Shown here: piece after piece, positions 24,296 through 31,973 of the stretch
Layout of the letters: each line of letters starts with the position of its first letter
Position numbering within the stretch: position 1 is the first letter of the stretch
Source of the DNA: Larkinella terrae
GTDB taxonomy: Bacteria > Bacteroidota > Bacteroidia > Cytophagales > Spirosomataceae
Assembly (NCBI RefSeq): GCF_009668025.1
Contig: NZ_WJXZ01000007.1
Location: 333,966-397,965, forward strand
Direction of reading: 5' to 3'
Length of the DNA stretch: 64,000 nt
The notes under the pieces: generated by a model
Database searches by the model: none
The model's input: only the letters and a program-made list of their open reading frames with translations
Told to the model about the DNA's origin: nothing
Program-made: the position numbers and the translations under genes

Positions 24296-24311
24296 AGGCA
24301 TGTTATTATCT
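24296..24311 (+). promoter_or_regulatory. Sigma-54-like promoter of the receiver-only regulator
   Basis: AGGCATGTTATTATCT matches the pattern of the neighbouring elements except for the first base. It lies 139 bp downstream of the half-site cluster and 108 bp upstream of the ATG at 24419. Confidence 0.35.
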
Positions 24312-24418
24312 GTAGGTTGCTCTAACGTAACATATTGTATAATGATAAACGGGAACAAAAAGTGGAGAGCATGAGGGGATGGCAAACCGGGACTCAATAC
24401 AAACCGGTGGTATCGAAC

Positions 24419-24784
24419 ATGACAAATACGAAGAAAGTCCTTATTGTTGACGACGAAGCTGATATTTGTCTATTACTTTCTGGTTTATTGAAGCGAATGG
24501 GCTATCAACCTACCTGCGCAAACTTTATTGAAGAAGGTCGGCAACAACTGGCATCCCAGGAATATGATGCCGTTTTTCTGGACCTGAGCTTACCCGATGG
24601 TGTTGGTTTTGAACTGTTGTCCTTCATCCGAATGAGCGCCCGTAATACGAAAGTGATCATGATCAGCGCTTTTGACGGAACTGCCGAGCGCAAGCGTGCT
24701 TCACAGGAAGGGGCGGATTATTTTATCGGTAAGCCTTTTAATCGGAAGACCATCGAACAGGCTTTACAATATATCCAAGTTTAG
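24419..24784 (+). CDS. Receiver-only response regulator
   Basis: A 121-residue CheY-like receiver from the ATG at 24419 (MTNTKKVLIVDDEADICLLL); the open frame extends upstream without conservation. It has the acidic pocket DDEAD, phospho-acceptor Asp in VFLDLSLPDGVGFELL, a Ser in MISAFDG and Lys in FIGKPFN. No output domain follows. It lies 47 bp upstream of the NtrC-type gene and probably relays phosphate in the same pathway. No kinase is directly adjacent. Confidence 0.9.
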   Translation: MTNTKKVLIVDDEADICLLLSGLLKRMGYQPTCANFIEEGRQQLASQEYDAVFLDLSLPDGVGFELLSFIRMSARNTKVIMISAFDGTAERKRASQEGADYFIGKPFNRKTIEQALQYIQV

Positions 24785-24831
24785 TTAACTTTATCCCCTC
24801 ATTAAGTATCGGACACTGTAACTGTCCTTCT

Positions 24832-26283
24832 ATGGAAAGAATCTTAATCGTTGATGATAATACGGATATATGCCTGCTTTTAGAACGCTTTTTGTCAAAA
24901 CAAGGATATAAGACGGCTTCCGTTCAACGAGGAGATGACGCCGTGGATCTTCTGCGCAAAGAGTCATTCGAACTGGTTATCTGCGATTTTAAATTACCGG
25001 ATGTCGACGGACTGGAAATGTTGCGTCGAATAAAAATACTGGATCCAACAACGGCGGTTATCATCATTACCGGTTATTCGGATGTCCGAATGGCAGTTCA
25101 GACTGTTAAGCACGGGGCGTATGATTATGTTACCAAGCCCCTGTATCCCGACGAAATTCTCTACACGATAAAAAGTGCGCTCGAACGACGTAGCCAGAAA
25201 ACCGAGTCCCGTTCGGTTGCGGTTGCTACTGCGAACGGCGATAGCGAGGAGGCTCCTGAGCTGGGTTCGGCCAAACCGGCTGCCCGGGCTGCTAAAACGC
25301 TGACGATTGCCACCAGCGGCAAACGGTTTATCTTCGGAAAAAGCCGGGCTGCCGAAATGCTGCAGAAACACATCGATCTGATTGCTCCCACGAATATGTC
25401 GGTGATCATCACTGGCGAAACCGGTACAGGGAAGGAATTTGTCGCCAACGCGATTCACCAGAAAAGTAAACGTTCGGCCAAGCCGTTCGTCGCCATCGAC
25501 TGTGGCGCTTTGTCGAAAGAACTGGCAGGGAGCGAACTTTTCGGGCACACCAAAGGTGCGTTTACGGGTGCTACGTCCGACAAAATGGGCAGCTTTGAAT
25601 ACGCCAACGGCGGCACTTTGTTTCTGGATGAAATTGGTAACCTTTCGTATGAAAACCAGATCAAGCTGCTGCGGGTTTTGCAGGAGCGGAAAATCCGGCG
25701 GATTGGTAGCAATACCGATATTGTTGTCGATGTCCGAATCTTGGTAGCCACCAACGAAGACCTACGGGAAGCTGTTCGCCAGGGACGTTTTCGGGAAGAT
25801 ATTTTTCATCGTCTGGATGAATTCCGGATCGATCTGGTTCCTCTTCGCGAACGCAAAGCCGACATTCTTCTGTTTGCCGATCACTTTCTGGAGCTGGCCA
25901 ACGAACAGTTGGAAAAGAACGTTCTGGGATTTGACGATGAGGTAAAAGAAAAGCTGAAAGAATATTACTGGCACGGTAATCTGCGGGAAATTCAGAATGT
26001 GGTTAAGCGGGCGGTTTTACTGTCACAAAGCGACCTTATTACGCTCGATTGCCTGCCGTATGAAATCATTTCACCCAGTTATCTTCTGGAAGACAACGGT
26101 ACACCCGTTTCGGCCGTCACGGCTGCCAACAACCTCAAATCCGTTTCAGAAAACGCCGAGCGAGCGGCCATTATCAAGGTGCTGGAAAAAACCGGTTATA
26201 ACAAAACCAAAGCCGCCGAAGTCCTCAACATCGATCGTAAGACGCTCTATAACAAGCTCAAAGCGTACGATATTCATTTGTAA
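24832..26283 (+). CDS. NtrC-family sigma-54-dependent response regulator
   Basis: A 483-residue protein. The receiver (1-120) has phospho-acceptor D52 in VICDFKLPDVDG. A linker rich in Ala and Ser leads to an AAA+ domain with Walker A GETGTGKE at 195-202, the sigma-54 contact loop GAFTGA at 242-247, Walker B GGTLFLDEIGNL and R-finger region FREDIFHRLDEFRIDLVPLRERK. The C-terminal Fis-type helix-turn-helix is NKTKAAEVLNIDRKTLYNKLK. It should activate RNA polymerase with sigma-54 from upstream enhancers. Sigma-54-like promoters with shared half-sites on both sides make it the likely local regulator. Confidence 0.95.
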   Translation: MERILIVDDNTDICLLLERFLSKQGYKTASVQRGDDAVDLLRKESFELVICDFKLPDVDGLEMLRRIKILDPTTAVIIITGYSDVRMAVQTVKHGAYDYVTKPLYPDEILYTIKSALERRSQKTESRSVAVATANGDSEEAPELGSAKPAARAAKTLTIATSGKRFIFGKSRAAEMLQKHIDLIAPTNMSVIITGETGTGKEFVANAIHQKSKRSAKPFVAIDCGALSKELAGSELFGHTKGAFTGATSDKMGSFEYANGGTLFLDEIGNLSYENQIKLLRVLQERKIRRIGSNTDIVVDVRILVATNEDLREAVRQGRFREDIFHRLDEFRIDLVPLRERKADILLFADHFLELANEQLEKNVLGFDDEVKEKLKEYYWHGNLREIQNVVKRAVLLSQSDLITLDCLPYEIISPSYLLEDNGTPVSAVTAANNLKSVSENAERAAIIKVLEKTGYNKTKAAEVLNIDRKTLYNKLKAYDIHL

Positions 26284-26394
26284 TCAGAATGAACAATTAA
26301 CCTTGTAATCAGAATGAACAATTAACAATGAATAATGAAAGGCTGACGCGCAACTTCATTATTCATTGTTAATTGTTCATTCTGATTTAATTAT
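26284..26394. repeat. Inverted heptamer array (TGAACAATTAA type) with GCGTCAGC centre
   Basis: AATCAGAATGAACAATTAAC occurs twice in tandem on the left, followed by AATGAATAATGAA. The centre reads GGCTGACGCGCAAC. The right arm repeats the left in inverse orientation up to the barrel gene stop. It separates two convergent genes and may terminate both. Confidence 0.75.
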
Positions 26395-27024
26395 TTATTT
26401 AATCGTAAAGCCGAGGGAAAGCTGTCCGGTGGCGTTTTTAGCTTTTCCCATTAAAAGTCGGGCACCTCCGTCTTTAGCCACAGGCTGCAAACCCTGGCCG
26501 TAGCGTAGACCGAGCAAAACCGTTCCGAAATAAATGTTCAGTCCGCCGGCAATTCCGTAATCAAATGAATTGAAGTTATCGCGGTTGATATTTCGATAAT
26601 CGGAACCCAGATCCCCATCGGTTGTTACTTTCGAGTTCAGCAGGTAAGAGGCATAAGGCCCGGCTTGCAGATCGACCGAATTGCCTAATTTGAAGGTTGC
26701 CAGAACCGGTAGTTCTACGTAATTCAGCTTAAATGTGTTCCGGCCCGTCGCTCCCAATAAATTATAATCTGCCGAAACGCCCTTGGTGGTGTATTGCAAT
26801 TCGGGCTGAATGGCAAAAAAACTACTCACGGGCAATTGGGTAAAAACGCCGACGTGGAATCCAATTCGTTCATTGCGATCGTTTACATTATTCAGGTATA
26901 ACGTGCTGGCATTCAGACCGGCTTTAATACCGGTACGCGCTGTCGTTTGTGCTTTTGACGTTGAAACGGTCATCATACCTAGTAACGCTGACGCAAGCAG
27001 CAAGGTAACAATCGGACTTTTCAT
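26395..27024 (-). CDS. Outer-membrane beta-barrel (porin family) protein
   Basis: A 209-residue protein with a signal peptide (MKSPIVTLLLASALLGMMTVSTSKAQ) and then alternating amphipathic strands: GIKAGLNASTLYL, RIGFHVGVFTQLPVSSFFAIQPELQYTTKGV, LNYVELPVLATFKLGNSVDLQAGPYASYLL and a C-terminal QLSLGFTIK. It is typical of the eight-strand PorT/OMP_b-brl_2 proteins common in Bacteroidota. A sigma-54-like element lies 33 bp upstream of the start. Function is unknown. Confidence 0.88.
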   Translation of the reverse strand: MKSPIVTLLLASALLGMMTVSTSKAQTTARTGIKAGLNASTLYLNNVNDRNERIGFHVGVFTQLPVSSFFAIQPELQYTTKGVSADYNLLGATGRNTFKLNYVELPVLATFKLGNSVDLQAGPYASYLLNSKVTTDGDLGSDYRNINRDNFNSFDYGIAGGLNIYFGTVLLGLRYGQGLQPVAKDGGARLLMGKAKNATGQLSLGFTIK

Positions 27025-27057
27025 GAATTATTAGTGGTTGGTGAATACTTGTCGCCT

Positions 27058-27073
27058 TGATAAATGTGTGCCA
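27058..27073 (-). promoter_or_regulatory. Sigma-54-like promoter of the beta-barrel gene
   Basis: Minus-strand TGGCACACATTTATCA has a perfect -24 half (TTTGGCAC) and TATCA at -12. Degenerate half-sites TGTGGAA (27182) and TGTAGAG (27203) lie 109 and 130 bp upstream. Confidence 0.45.
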
Positions 27074-27286
27074 AACGGACTTATTGGTAAGTATCTTGTT
27101 TTTATTGTGTTGACTTACAGTAAATTATGTTAGATTAGATGATTTTGTTTTAGTATATCAATTCAGAAAACCAGTCCTGATTGTGGAAGATAATACTCAA
27201 AGTGTAGAGGGTATGAAGTAAGATTTTGCAGTTTTGCAAAACACCTGGAATGCAAACTTGTTCCTTTCATTGAAGGAAAGTAACTG

Positions 27287-27294
27287 TAACTTTG
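27287..27294 (+). promoter_or_regulatory. -7 box of the Rcp1-like regulator gene
   Basis: TAACTTTG matches TAnnTTTG and lies 41 bp before the ATG at 27336. No TTG at ideal spacing is seen. Confidence 0.45.
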
Positions 27295-27335
27295 GTAATA
27301 TTAGGCGGGCAGCGAGACTCCAATAATATATTCGA

Positions 27336-27785
27336 ATGACGAACAAGCAATATAATACCAGTATCCTCATTGCTGACGATGATGCGGACGACCGCATGTT
27401 GATTGAGCAGGCTTTCCGGGAATGCAACCTGAAATCGGACTTATATTTTGTGGAGGACGGGGAGGAGTTAATGGATTTTCTGCATCAGCGTCAGCCGTAT
27501 GAATCGGCTATTCGGCCCAGCCTGATTATTCTTGATTTGAACATGCCACGAAAAAACGGCATTCAGGCGCTTCGTGAAATCAAGGCAAATGAGCAATTCC
27601 GGCAAATTCCTGTCGTTGTATTAACCACATCGACGGCCGAAGAAGACATTCTGCGAACTTACGATTTAGGCGTGAGTTCGTATATATCCAAGCCCTTCGA
27701 TTTCAGTACGTTACTTGATATTACTACCACTATAAAAAAATACTGGATTGACACCGTTTCCTTACCTGATGACTCAACCCGATGA
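27336..27785 (+). CDS. Rcp1-like receiver-only response regulator
   Basis: This 149-residue receiver has the acidic cluster ADDDADD, phospho-acceptor Asp in LIILDLNMPRKNGIQAL, VVLTTSTAEEDI and SYISKPFDF. The long DLNMPRKNG loop and insertion after helix 2 (HQRQPYESAIRPS) are typical of Rcp1-type receivers paired with PAS or phytochrome kinases. It overlaps the hybrid kinase start by 17 bp and is probably translated together with it. Confidence 0.92.
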   Translation: MTNKQYNTSILIADDDADDRMLIEQAFRECNLKSDLYFVEDGEELMDFLHQRQPYESAIRPSLIILDLNMPRKNGIQALREIKANEQFRQIPVVVLTTSTAEEDILRTYDLGVSSYISKPFDFSTLLDITTTIKKYWIDTVSLPDDSTR

Positions 27786-29232
27786 ATTGTCGGAGAAGCC
27801 CATCCGGGTTTTGTTGGTTGAGGATGATGAAGACGATTTCGTTTTAACAAAGTCGCTGGTTTCTACCCGCGACAACGCCAATATTCAGCTGGATTGGGTT
27901 AGCGACTTCAACTCGGCTTTAGAACACATTTACCAAAATGCCTACGATGTTTACCTGGTGGATTACCGCCTGGGCGAGCGCACCGGGATTGAACTGATTC
28001 AGGAGGCATTTAAGGCCGGTTGCCAGACGCCGATGATTCTGCTGACGGGCCAGGATGATCTGGAAGTTGATTATTCAGCCCTGAAACTGGGAGCCGCCGA
28101 TTACCTGGTGAAAGGCCGGATCGACGCCCAACTGCTTGGCCGAAGCATTCGATACGCGTTGCGGCAGGCCAATGTGGTGGGCGAACTGGCCGAAAAAGAG
28201 AATAAATACCGCTCGCTGTTCGAGCGTTCGATCGACGCTATTTTTGTAACCGACCGCCATTTTGAATTTCAGGAAATTAACCCGTCGCTGGAAAATCTGA
28301 CGGGTTACTCGAATGACGAACTGCGAAAAATGAACGTTCGCGACCTGTTTGAGAAGTCGGACGTTTACGATCAGTTACGGCAGCAGATCGACAGTTCGGA
28401 ACACATCAAAGACAGTGAGATTGTGCTGGTCAGCAAAGATTGCAAAAAGATCGATTGCCTGCTGTCCGTAGTGGCCATTCCCGACAAGGGAGGGGTGACC
28501 AACTGGTTTCAGGCCATTGTGCGCGATGTAACCCAGCAAAAGAAGGCACAACGCGATCTGCTGATTGCCGAAAAACTAAGCATGACCGGCCAGATCGCCC
28601 GAAGCATTGCGCACGAGGTTCGTAATCCGCTGACGAACCTACACCTGGCCCTGGAGCAGCTCAAAGAGGATTTACCGCCCGACGACCCCGGATTAGCACT
28701 TTACATCAACATCATTCGCCGGAACGCCGAGCGAATCGGGCAGTTGATCACCGAAATGCTCAACTCGTCGAAACCCCGCGAACTGGAACTGAAACCGTAT
28801 AACCTGAACGACGCCGTGCGCGACACACTCCACCTGGTGCACGACCGCTTACAGTTGAAAGGAATGAAGTTAATCACCGATTTTACAAAGGAGGATTGTG
28901 CAGTTCCGCTCGACAAGGAGCAGTTTAAAACCGCTCTACTCAATATTCTGATCAATGCCGTTGAGGCCATGAAGGAGCTGACCGGCGTGTTGACCGTCCG
29001 AACTGTGCCGTTGAATGACCGGCTGATTATGGTTTCGGTGGAAGACAACGGCTCCGGTATTTCGGAAGGAAACCGCCAGCGTCTTTTTGATCCGTTTTTT
29101 ACTGGAAAACAAGGCGGAATGGGACTGGGATTGACCACTACCCAAAATATTGTCAACAGCCACCGGGGTTCTATTGAGGTCGAAAGCCAGGAGGGCGTAG
29201 GGACGACATTCCGACTGATCTTTCCGAAATAG
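27769..29232 (+). CDS. Hybrid signalling kinase: receiver-PAS-histidine kinase
   Basis: A 487-residue soluble protein from the ATG at 27769 (MTQPDELSEKPIRVLLVEDD). Residues 1-125 form a receiver with D65 in VYLVDYRLGERTG. A PAS domain follows at about 140-260 (YRSLFERSIDAIFVTDRHF, ENLTGYSNDEL). The HisKA box is MTGQIARSIAHEVRNPLTNL, and the ATPase domain has ILINAVEAM, VEDNGSGI and GGMGLGLTTTQNIV. With no membrane segment, it would sense a cytosolic cue. The N-terminal receiver makes it a phosphate-receiving kinase fed by another regulator or kinase. A strong terminator follows. Confidence 0.93.
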   Translation: MTQPDELSEKPIRVLLVEDDEDDFVLTKSLVSTRDNANIQLDWVSDFNSALEHIYQNAYDVYLVDYRLGERTGIELIQEAFKAGCQTPMILLTGQDDLEVDYSALKLGAADYLVKGRIDAQLLGRSIRYALRQANVVGELAEKENKYRSLFERSIDAIFVTDRHFEFQEINPSLENLTGYSNDELRKMNVRDLFEKSDVYDQLRQQIDSSEHIKDSEIVLVSKDCKKIDCLLSVVAIPDKGGVTNWFQAIVRDVTQQKKAQRDLLIAEKLSMTGQIARSIAHEVRNPLTNLHLALEQLKEDLPPDDPGLALYINIIRRNAERIGQLITEMLNSSKPRELELKPYNLNDAVRDTLHLVHDRLQLKGMKLITDFTKEDCAVPLDKEQFKTALLNILINAVEAMKELTGVLTVRTVPLNDRLIMVSVEDNGSGISEGNRQRLFDPFFTGKQGGMGLGLTTTQNIVNSHRGSIEVESQEGVGTTFRLIFPK

Positions 29233-29277
29233 ATGATGGGTTATAAATGATGAATTGCTGTTTCATCATTGAGTTAA

Positions 29278-29307
29278 AGCCGCTGAACACTTCAGCGGCT
29301 TTTTTTT
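29278..29307 (+). terminator. Terminator after the hybrid kinase
   Basis: AGCCGCTGAA (29278-29287) pairs with TTCAGCGGCT (29291-29300) with a 3-nt loop, then seven T. Confidence 0.85.
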
Positions 29308-29348
29308 GGATTCCGCTGTGGATTTTTTTACACAGCGGGGAAACTGAT

Positions 29349-29487
29349 TTCTACAAATTGGCAGAGTATGAGATTTGGAATATTGTGTTTTCTGGTGATA
29401 GCATATGGTGAAATTGTTGATAATCAGGATTGTAACTCTGGTGAAATTGATAAGTCCGCGGATTTAAGAATTGGCATAATTATCTCA
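29349..29487 (+). promoter_or_regulatory. TTCTACA half-site and sigma-54-like promoter of the 29517 operon
   Basis: TTCTACA at 29349-29355 lies 117 bp upstream of TGGCATAATTATCTCA (29472-29487), repeating the arrangement seen at the YtxH and lmo0937 promoters. The -24/-12 element is 30 bp before the ATG at 29517. Confidence 0.45.
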
Positions 29488-29516
29488 ATAAGATTGGCAT
29501 CAACAAGCGATAAACG

Positions 29517-29720
29517 ATGATGGTCTGGAATCAAACCCATTTTCCCGCAGCGATGCGTTCGCTACCACCAAGTGTCCGGGAAAAAGCGATTGAAATTGCC
29601 AATTCGCTTCTTGCAAGCGAATCCTCCGATAAACAGAAGGTTATTTCAACCAGTATTACGGAAGCCCGGGTTTGGGCGCGTCAACGGTTTATCGAATCCC
29701 GCAACACCGCTGTTAGTTGA
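29517..29720 (+). CDS. Small hypothetical protein
   Basis: A 67-residue soluble protein (start MMVWNQTHFPAAMRSLPPSV; a second ATG follows immediately) containing VREKAIEIANSLLASE and ITEARVWARQRFIES. The pattern recalls small DUF2188- or ChaB-like stress proteins, but I cannot assign a family. It lies behind a sigma-54-like element and 66 bp before the Cys-rich gene, probably in the same transcript. Confidence 0.65.
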   Translation: MMVWNQTHFPAAMRSLPPSVREKAIEIANSLLASESSDKQKVISTSITEARVWARQRFIESRNTAVS

Positions 29721-29786
29721 TCACTATTGCACAAGCCAACCTTATCATTTTCTCAATTTATACTAACTCAAGAAGGAAGAAGCGTT

Positions 29787-30191
29787 ATGATCTGGAAAAA
29801 AAACATTTACGACACACTGGTTGCCTGCGCTACGGCATGTGATGAATACGCAACCGAATGTTCACGTCAGCAGGATATTGAGGAATTGTATCGCTGCATT
29901 TTCCTGAGTCTGGATGCTTCAGATCTGTGCCGTCAGGTAGCGGTTTTATACGTCCGGGGTTCCGAAAACACCCGGCTTCTGGCCCGGACCTGCATTGAAG
30001 TATGCGAAAAATGCGCGGAAGAATGCGAACGCATGAGCGCGGATCGGGCGTGTCAGATTGCGTCGACCTGCCGTCAGTGTATTCGGGTTTGTATGGCTAT
30101 TCTCGAAATGGGCTTACACCCAGATGCAGAATCCGAAATGTCGCGGTCGCTTTTTGTAGCGCTGGGCCGTCAGGAAATGCTTTACAATTAA
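29787..30191 (+). CDS. Cysteine-rich four-helix-bundle protein (copper-storage/DUF326-like)
   Basis: A 134-residue protein from the ATG at 29787, which has an unusually good purine-rich AAGGAAGAAG upstream. It contains 13 Cys at helical spacing: LVACATACDEYATECS, RTCIEVCEKCAEECE and STCRQCIRVC. This is the pattern of the four-helix copper-storage proteins (Csp) and DUF326 proteins, in which Cys line the bundle core to hold Cu(I). No signal peptide is seen, so it would be cytosolic (Csp3-like). Copper binding is inferred from family resemblance; zinc or a redox role remains possible. Confidence 0.8.
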   Translation: MIWKKNIYDTLVACATACDEYATECSRQQDIEELYRCIFLSLDASDLCRQVAVLYVRGSENTRLLARTCIEVCEKCAEECERMSADRACQIASTCRQCIRVCMAILEMGLHPDAESEMSRSLFVALGRQEMLYN

Positions 30192-30472
30192 GTCGCTCAT
30201 TACGAAAGAGCTATTCAAACGGTGCTGGTATTCAAACCGGCTGGGCCATCGACCATCGGGAAATTCTGTCAGGAAACGCGCCATAGGCATCACAGACTGG
30301 AAAAACAATTCGGCAACTACTTCGTCCGACGCGTTCAATTGATTGTGAATCTTCGATGTGAAAACTGCTCCTTACCTGGCTATATCGACCCTGCGCCAGT
30401 GAACGGAAATGGTAAAACCGATGAAGACCTAAGACCGGCAATCGGCACCGTATATACATACTAAGTTGGAAT
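30192..30472. other. Intergenic stretch without a convincing gene
   Basis: Short open frames on both strands (80 aa plus, 74 and 89 aa minus) show no recognisable family or start context. The DNA has coding-like GC content and may be decayed coding sequence. Confidence 0.4.
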
Positions 30473-30518
30473 GGCCGGTTGTTTTTAGGAAAACTAAACA
30501 CGACCGGCCTGTTTTTTA
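30473..30518 (+). terminator. Terminator of the Cys-rich gene transcript, or leader hairpin of the next gene
   Basis: GGCCGGT (30473-30479) pairs with ACCGGCC (30503-30509), with further pairing GTTGTTT/AAACACG inside, then a T-run. It ends only 16 bp before the next ATG. Confidence 0.65.
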
Positions 30519-30534
30519 GTTAAAAACTCATGTT

Positions 30535-31038
30535 ATGGAAACTTTGGAACAACGAAATAGGGATATGGAAAAGGTCAGTAAGCTGATCGAGGATATCCGG
30601 GTGGGGATGTTGACAACCCAGGATGAACAAGGCAATCTGGTCAGCCGACCGATGGCCGTTATGCAACTGGATGAGAATGGCGATCTGTGGTTTTTAACGA
30701 AAGAACATTCCCCGAAAACCGATCAGATCGACAAGAATTACAAAGTAAATGTGGCTTTCGCCAATGTTTCAGACGCGTCGTATGTCTCTGTAAACGGAAC
30801 GGCCGAAGAACTTCAGGATCGGGCCAAAATCGAGGAATTGTGGTCGCCCATGGCAAAACCCTGGTTTCCCGACGGCAAAGATGATCCGCAACTTTCCATC
30901 CTGAAAGTCCATACCGAAACCGCCGAATACTGGGATTCCACTTCCAGCCGGATGGTGCGGCTTTTTGAAATGGCCCGGGCGGCCTTGACCGGGGATACCT
31001 ACAAAGAAGGGGAAAACAAGGTCATTGAAAACCGCTGA
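30535..31038 (+). CDS. Pyridoxamine 5'-phosphate oxidase family (general stress protein 26-like)
   Basis: A 167-residue split-barrel flavin-binding protein: KLIEDIRVGMLTTQDEQGNLVSRPMAVMQLDENGDLWFLTKEHSPK, then INKNYKVNVAFANVS-like (here IDKNYKVNVAFANVS), GTAEELQDRAKIEELWSPM and KPWFPDGKDDPQLSILKV. This matches the general stress protein 26 branch of the PNPOx-like family, which binds FMN or FAD but whose substrate is unknown. It is cytosolic and sits within the stress island. Confidence 0.88.
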   Translation: METLEQRNRDMEKVSKLIEDIRVGMLTTQDEQGNLVSRPMAVMQLDENGDLWFLTKEHSPKTDQIDKNYKVNVAFANVSDASYVSVNGTAEELQDRAKIEELWSPMAKPWFPDGKDDPQLSILKVHTETAEYWDSTSSRMVRLFEMARAALTGDTYKEGENKVIENR

Positions 31039-31056
31039 GTTTGCCTGATAGATTTC

Positions 31057-31088
31057 AAAAAGGTCGACCTCTTCAGGTCGACCTTTTT
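31057..31088. terminator. Bidirectional terminator after the stress protein gene
   Basis: AAAAAGGTCGACCT (31057-31070) and AGGTCGACCTTTTT (31075-31088) form a perfect 14-bp stem with a CTTC tetraloop. Confidence 0.9.
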
Positions 31089-31158
31089 GCTTGATAGTGC
31101 TTGCACGCGTCGTTAGTTAATCCCGAATCACATTTTTTTAATTTCTTTTACCTGAATT

Positions 31159-31902
31159 ATGATTGTTAAAAACAGAGATTTTGGCTGGGAATTGATTCAG
31201 CAGCAGGCGCATGGATTGCTGGCGGTCAAAATTGCAATGCATTGGAATCAAACCCGAAAGATTGATCGCTGGATTGAAACACTGGTTGCGTTGACCGAAC
31301 ACGACGACGGCCAGGAACCCTGGGAGGGACAAAACCACCTCACGGCCGCCGGAGCGCCAATTGACTTTCGGATTGAGCAATATTCTGTCGGGCAGGCGAA
31401 GCGGATGGTTGAAATTGCACTGGAAAAGAGCCGCTGGAATGCGCTGATGGTGTCGATGCATGCCACGTTTCTGTACCAGTCGCTTACGGATCAAAATTCG
31501 GAGCTTGCCCGGTTTCTGGAGGAGCAGGAAAAAAATCAAAAAGCCTGGATGAAGCAACTGAAGGTGTCTAAAAAGGAGGTGGAGTTTGCCTACGCATTTG
31601 TGCAGTGGTGCGACGCCCTTTCACTCATTCTTTGCCAGGATAACCTGCCCGAAAACGGTCGCCGACTCGAAATCAGCCCCGGCCCGGACGGTATTTCGTA
31701 CTTTATTTTTCAACGACCGGATCAATCCCTGGGCGTCGATCCCTGGCCTTTCGATCAAAAGGAGTTTTCGCTGACGGTCGAAACCTATCAACTTCATCAA
31801 TTGAGCTTTAAAAATGATGCTGAACTATATGACTTTATCCAGCAGGCGCCCATCGAAGAACGGGAGTGGCGGTTTTTGAAAGAAGAGGGGGAGAAAGGAT
31901 GA
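31159..31902 (+). CDS. DUF3891 family protein
   Basis: A 247-residue protein beginning MIVKNRDFGWELIQQQAHGLLAVKIA, followed by an EHDDGQEPWEGQ motif, GAPIDFRIEQYSV and WNALMVSMHATFLYQSL. The last contains a conserved His that, with the HDD and QQQAH segments, resembles a metal-dependent helical fold. DUF3891 has no known function. It is cytosolic and lies between the stress protein and glgX. Confidence 0.8.
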   Translation: MIVKNRDFGWELIQQQAHGLLAVKIAMHWNQTRKIDRWIETLVALTEHDDGQEPWEGQNHLTAAGAPIDFRIEQYSVGQAKRMVEIALEKSRWNALMVSMHATFLYQSLTDQNSELARFLEEQEKNQKAWMKQLKVSKKEVEFAYAFVQWCDALSLILCQDNLPENGRRLEISPGPDGISYFIFQRPDQSLGVDPWPFDQKEFSLTVETYQLHQLSFKNDAELYDFIQQAPIEEREWRFLKEEGEKG

Positions 31903-31973
31903 AGAATGATGGACGATGAATACTTGCGTCAGCTTTTTTCATCGTCCATCATTCATCACTCAAAATTCATCTC
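31903..31973. repeat. Inverted heptamer array (ATGATGGACGATGAA type) with GCGTCAGC centre
   Basis: GATGAAGAATGATGGACGAT on the left and its inverse ATCGTCCATCATTCATC on the right flank a centre containing TTGCGTCAGC. It separates the convergent DUF3891 and glgX genes. Confidence 0.75.

Noticed and set aside
30222..30464. 80-codon plus-strand frame between the Cys-rich gene and the PNPOx-type gene
   Set aside because: No recognisable domain, no start context and competing frames of similar length on the other strand; left as unassigned DNA.
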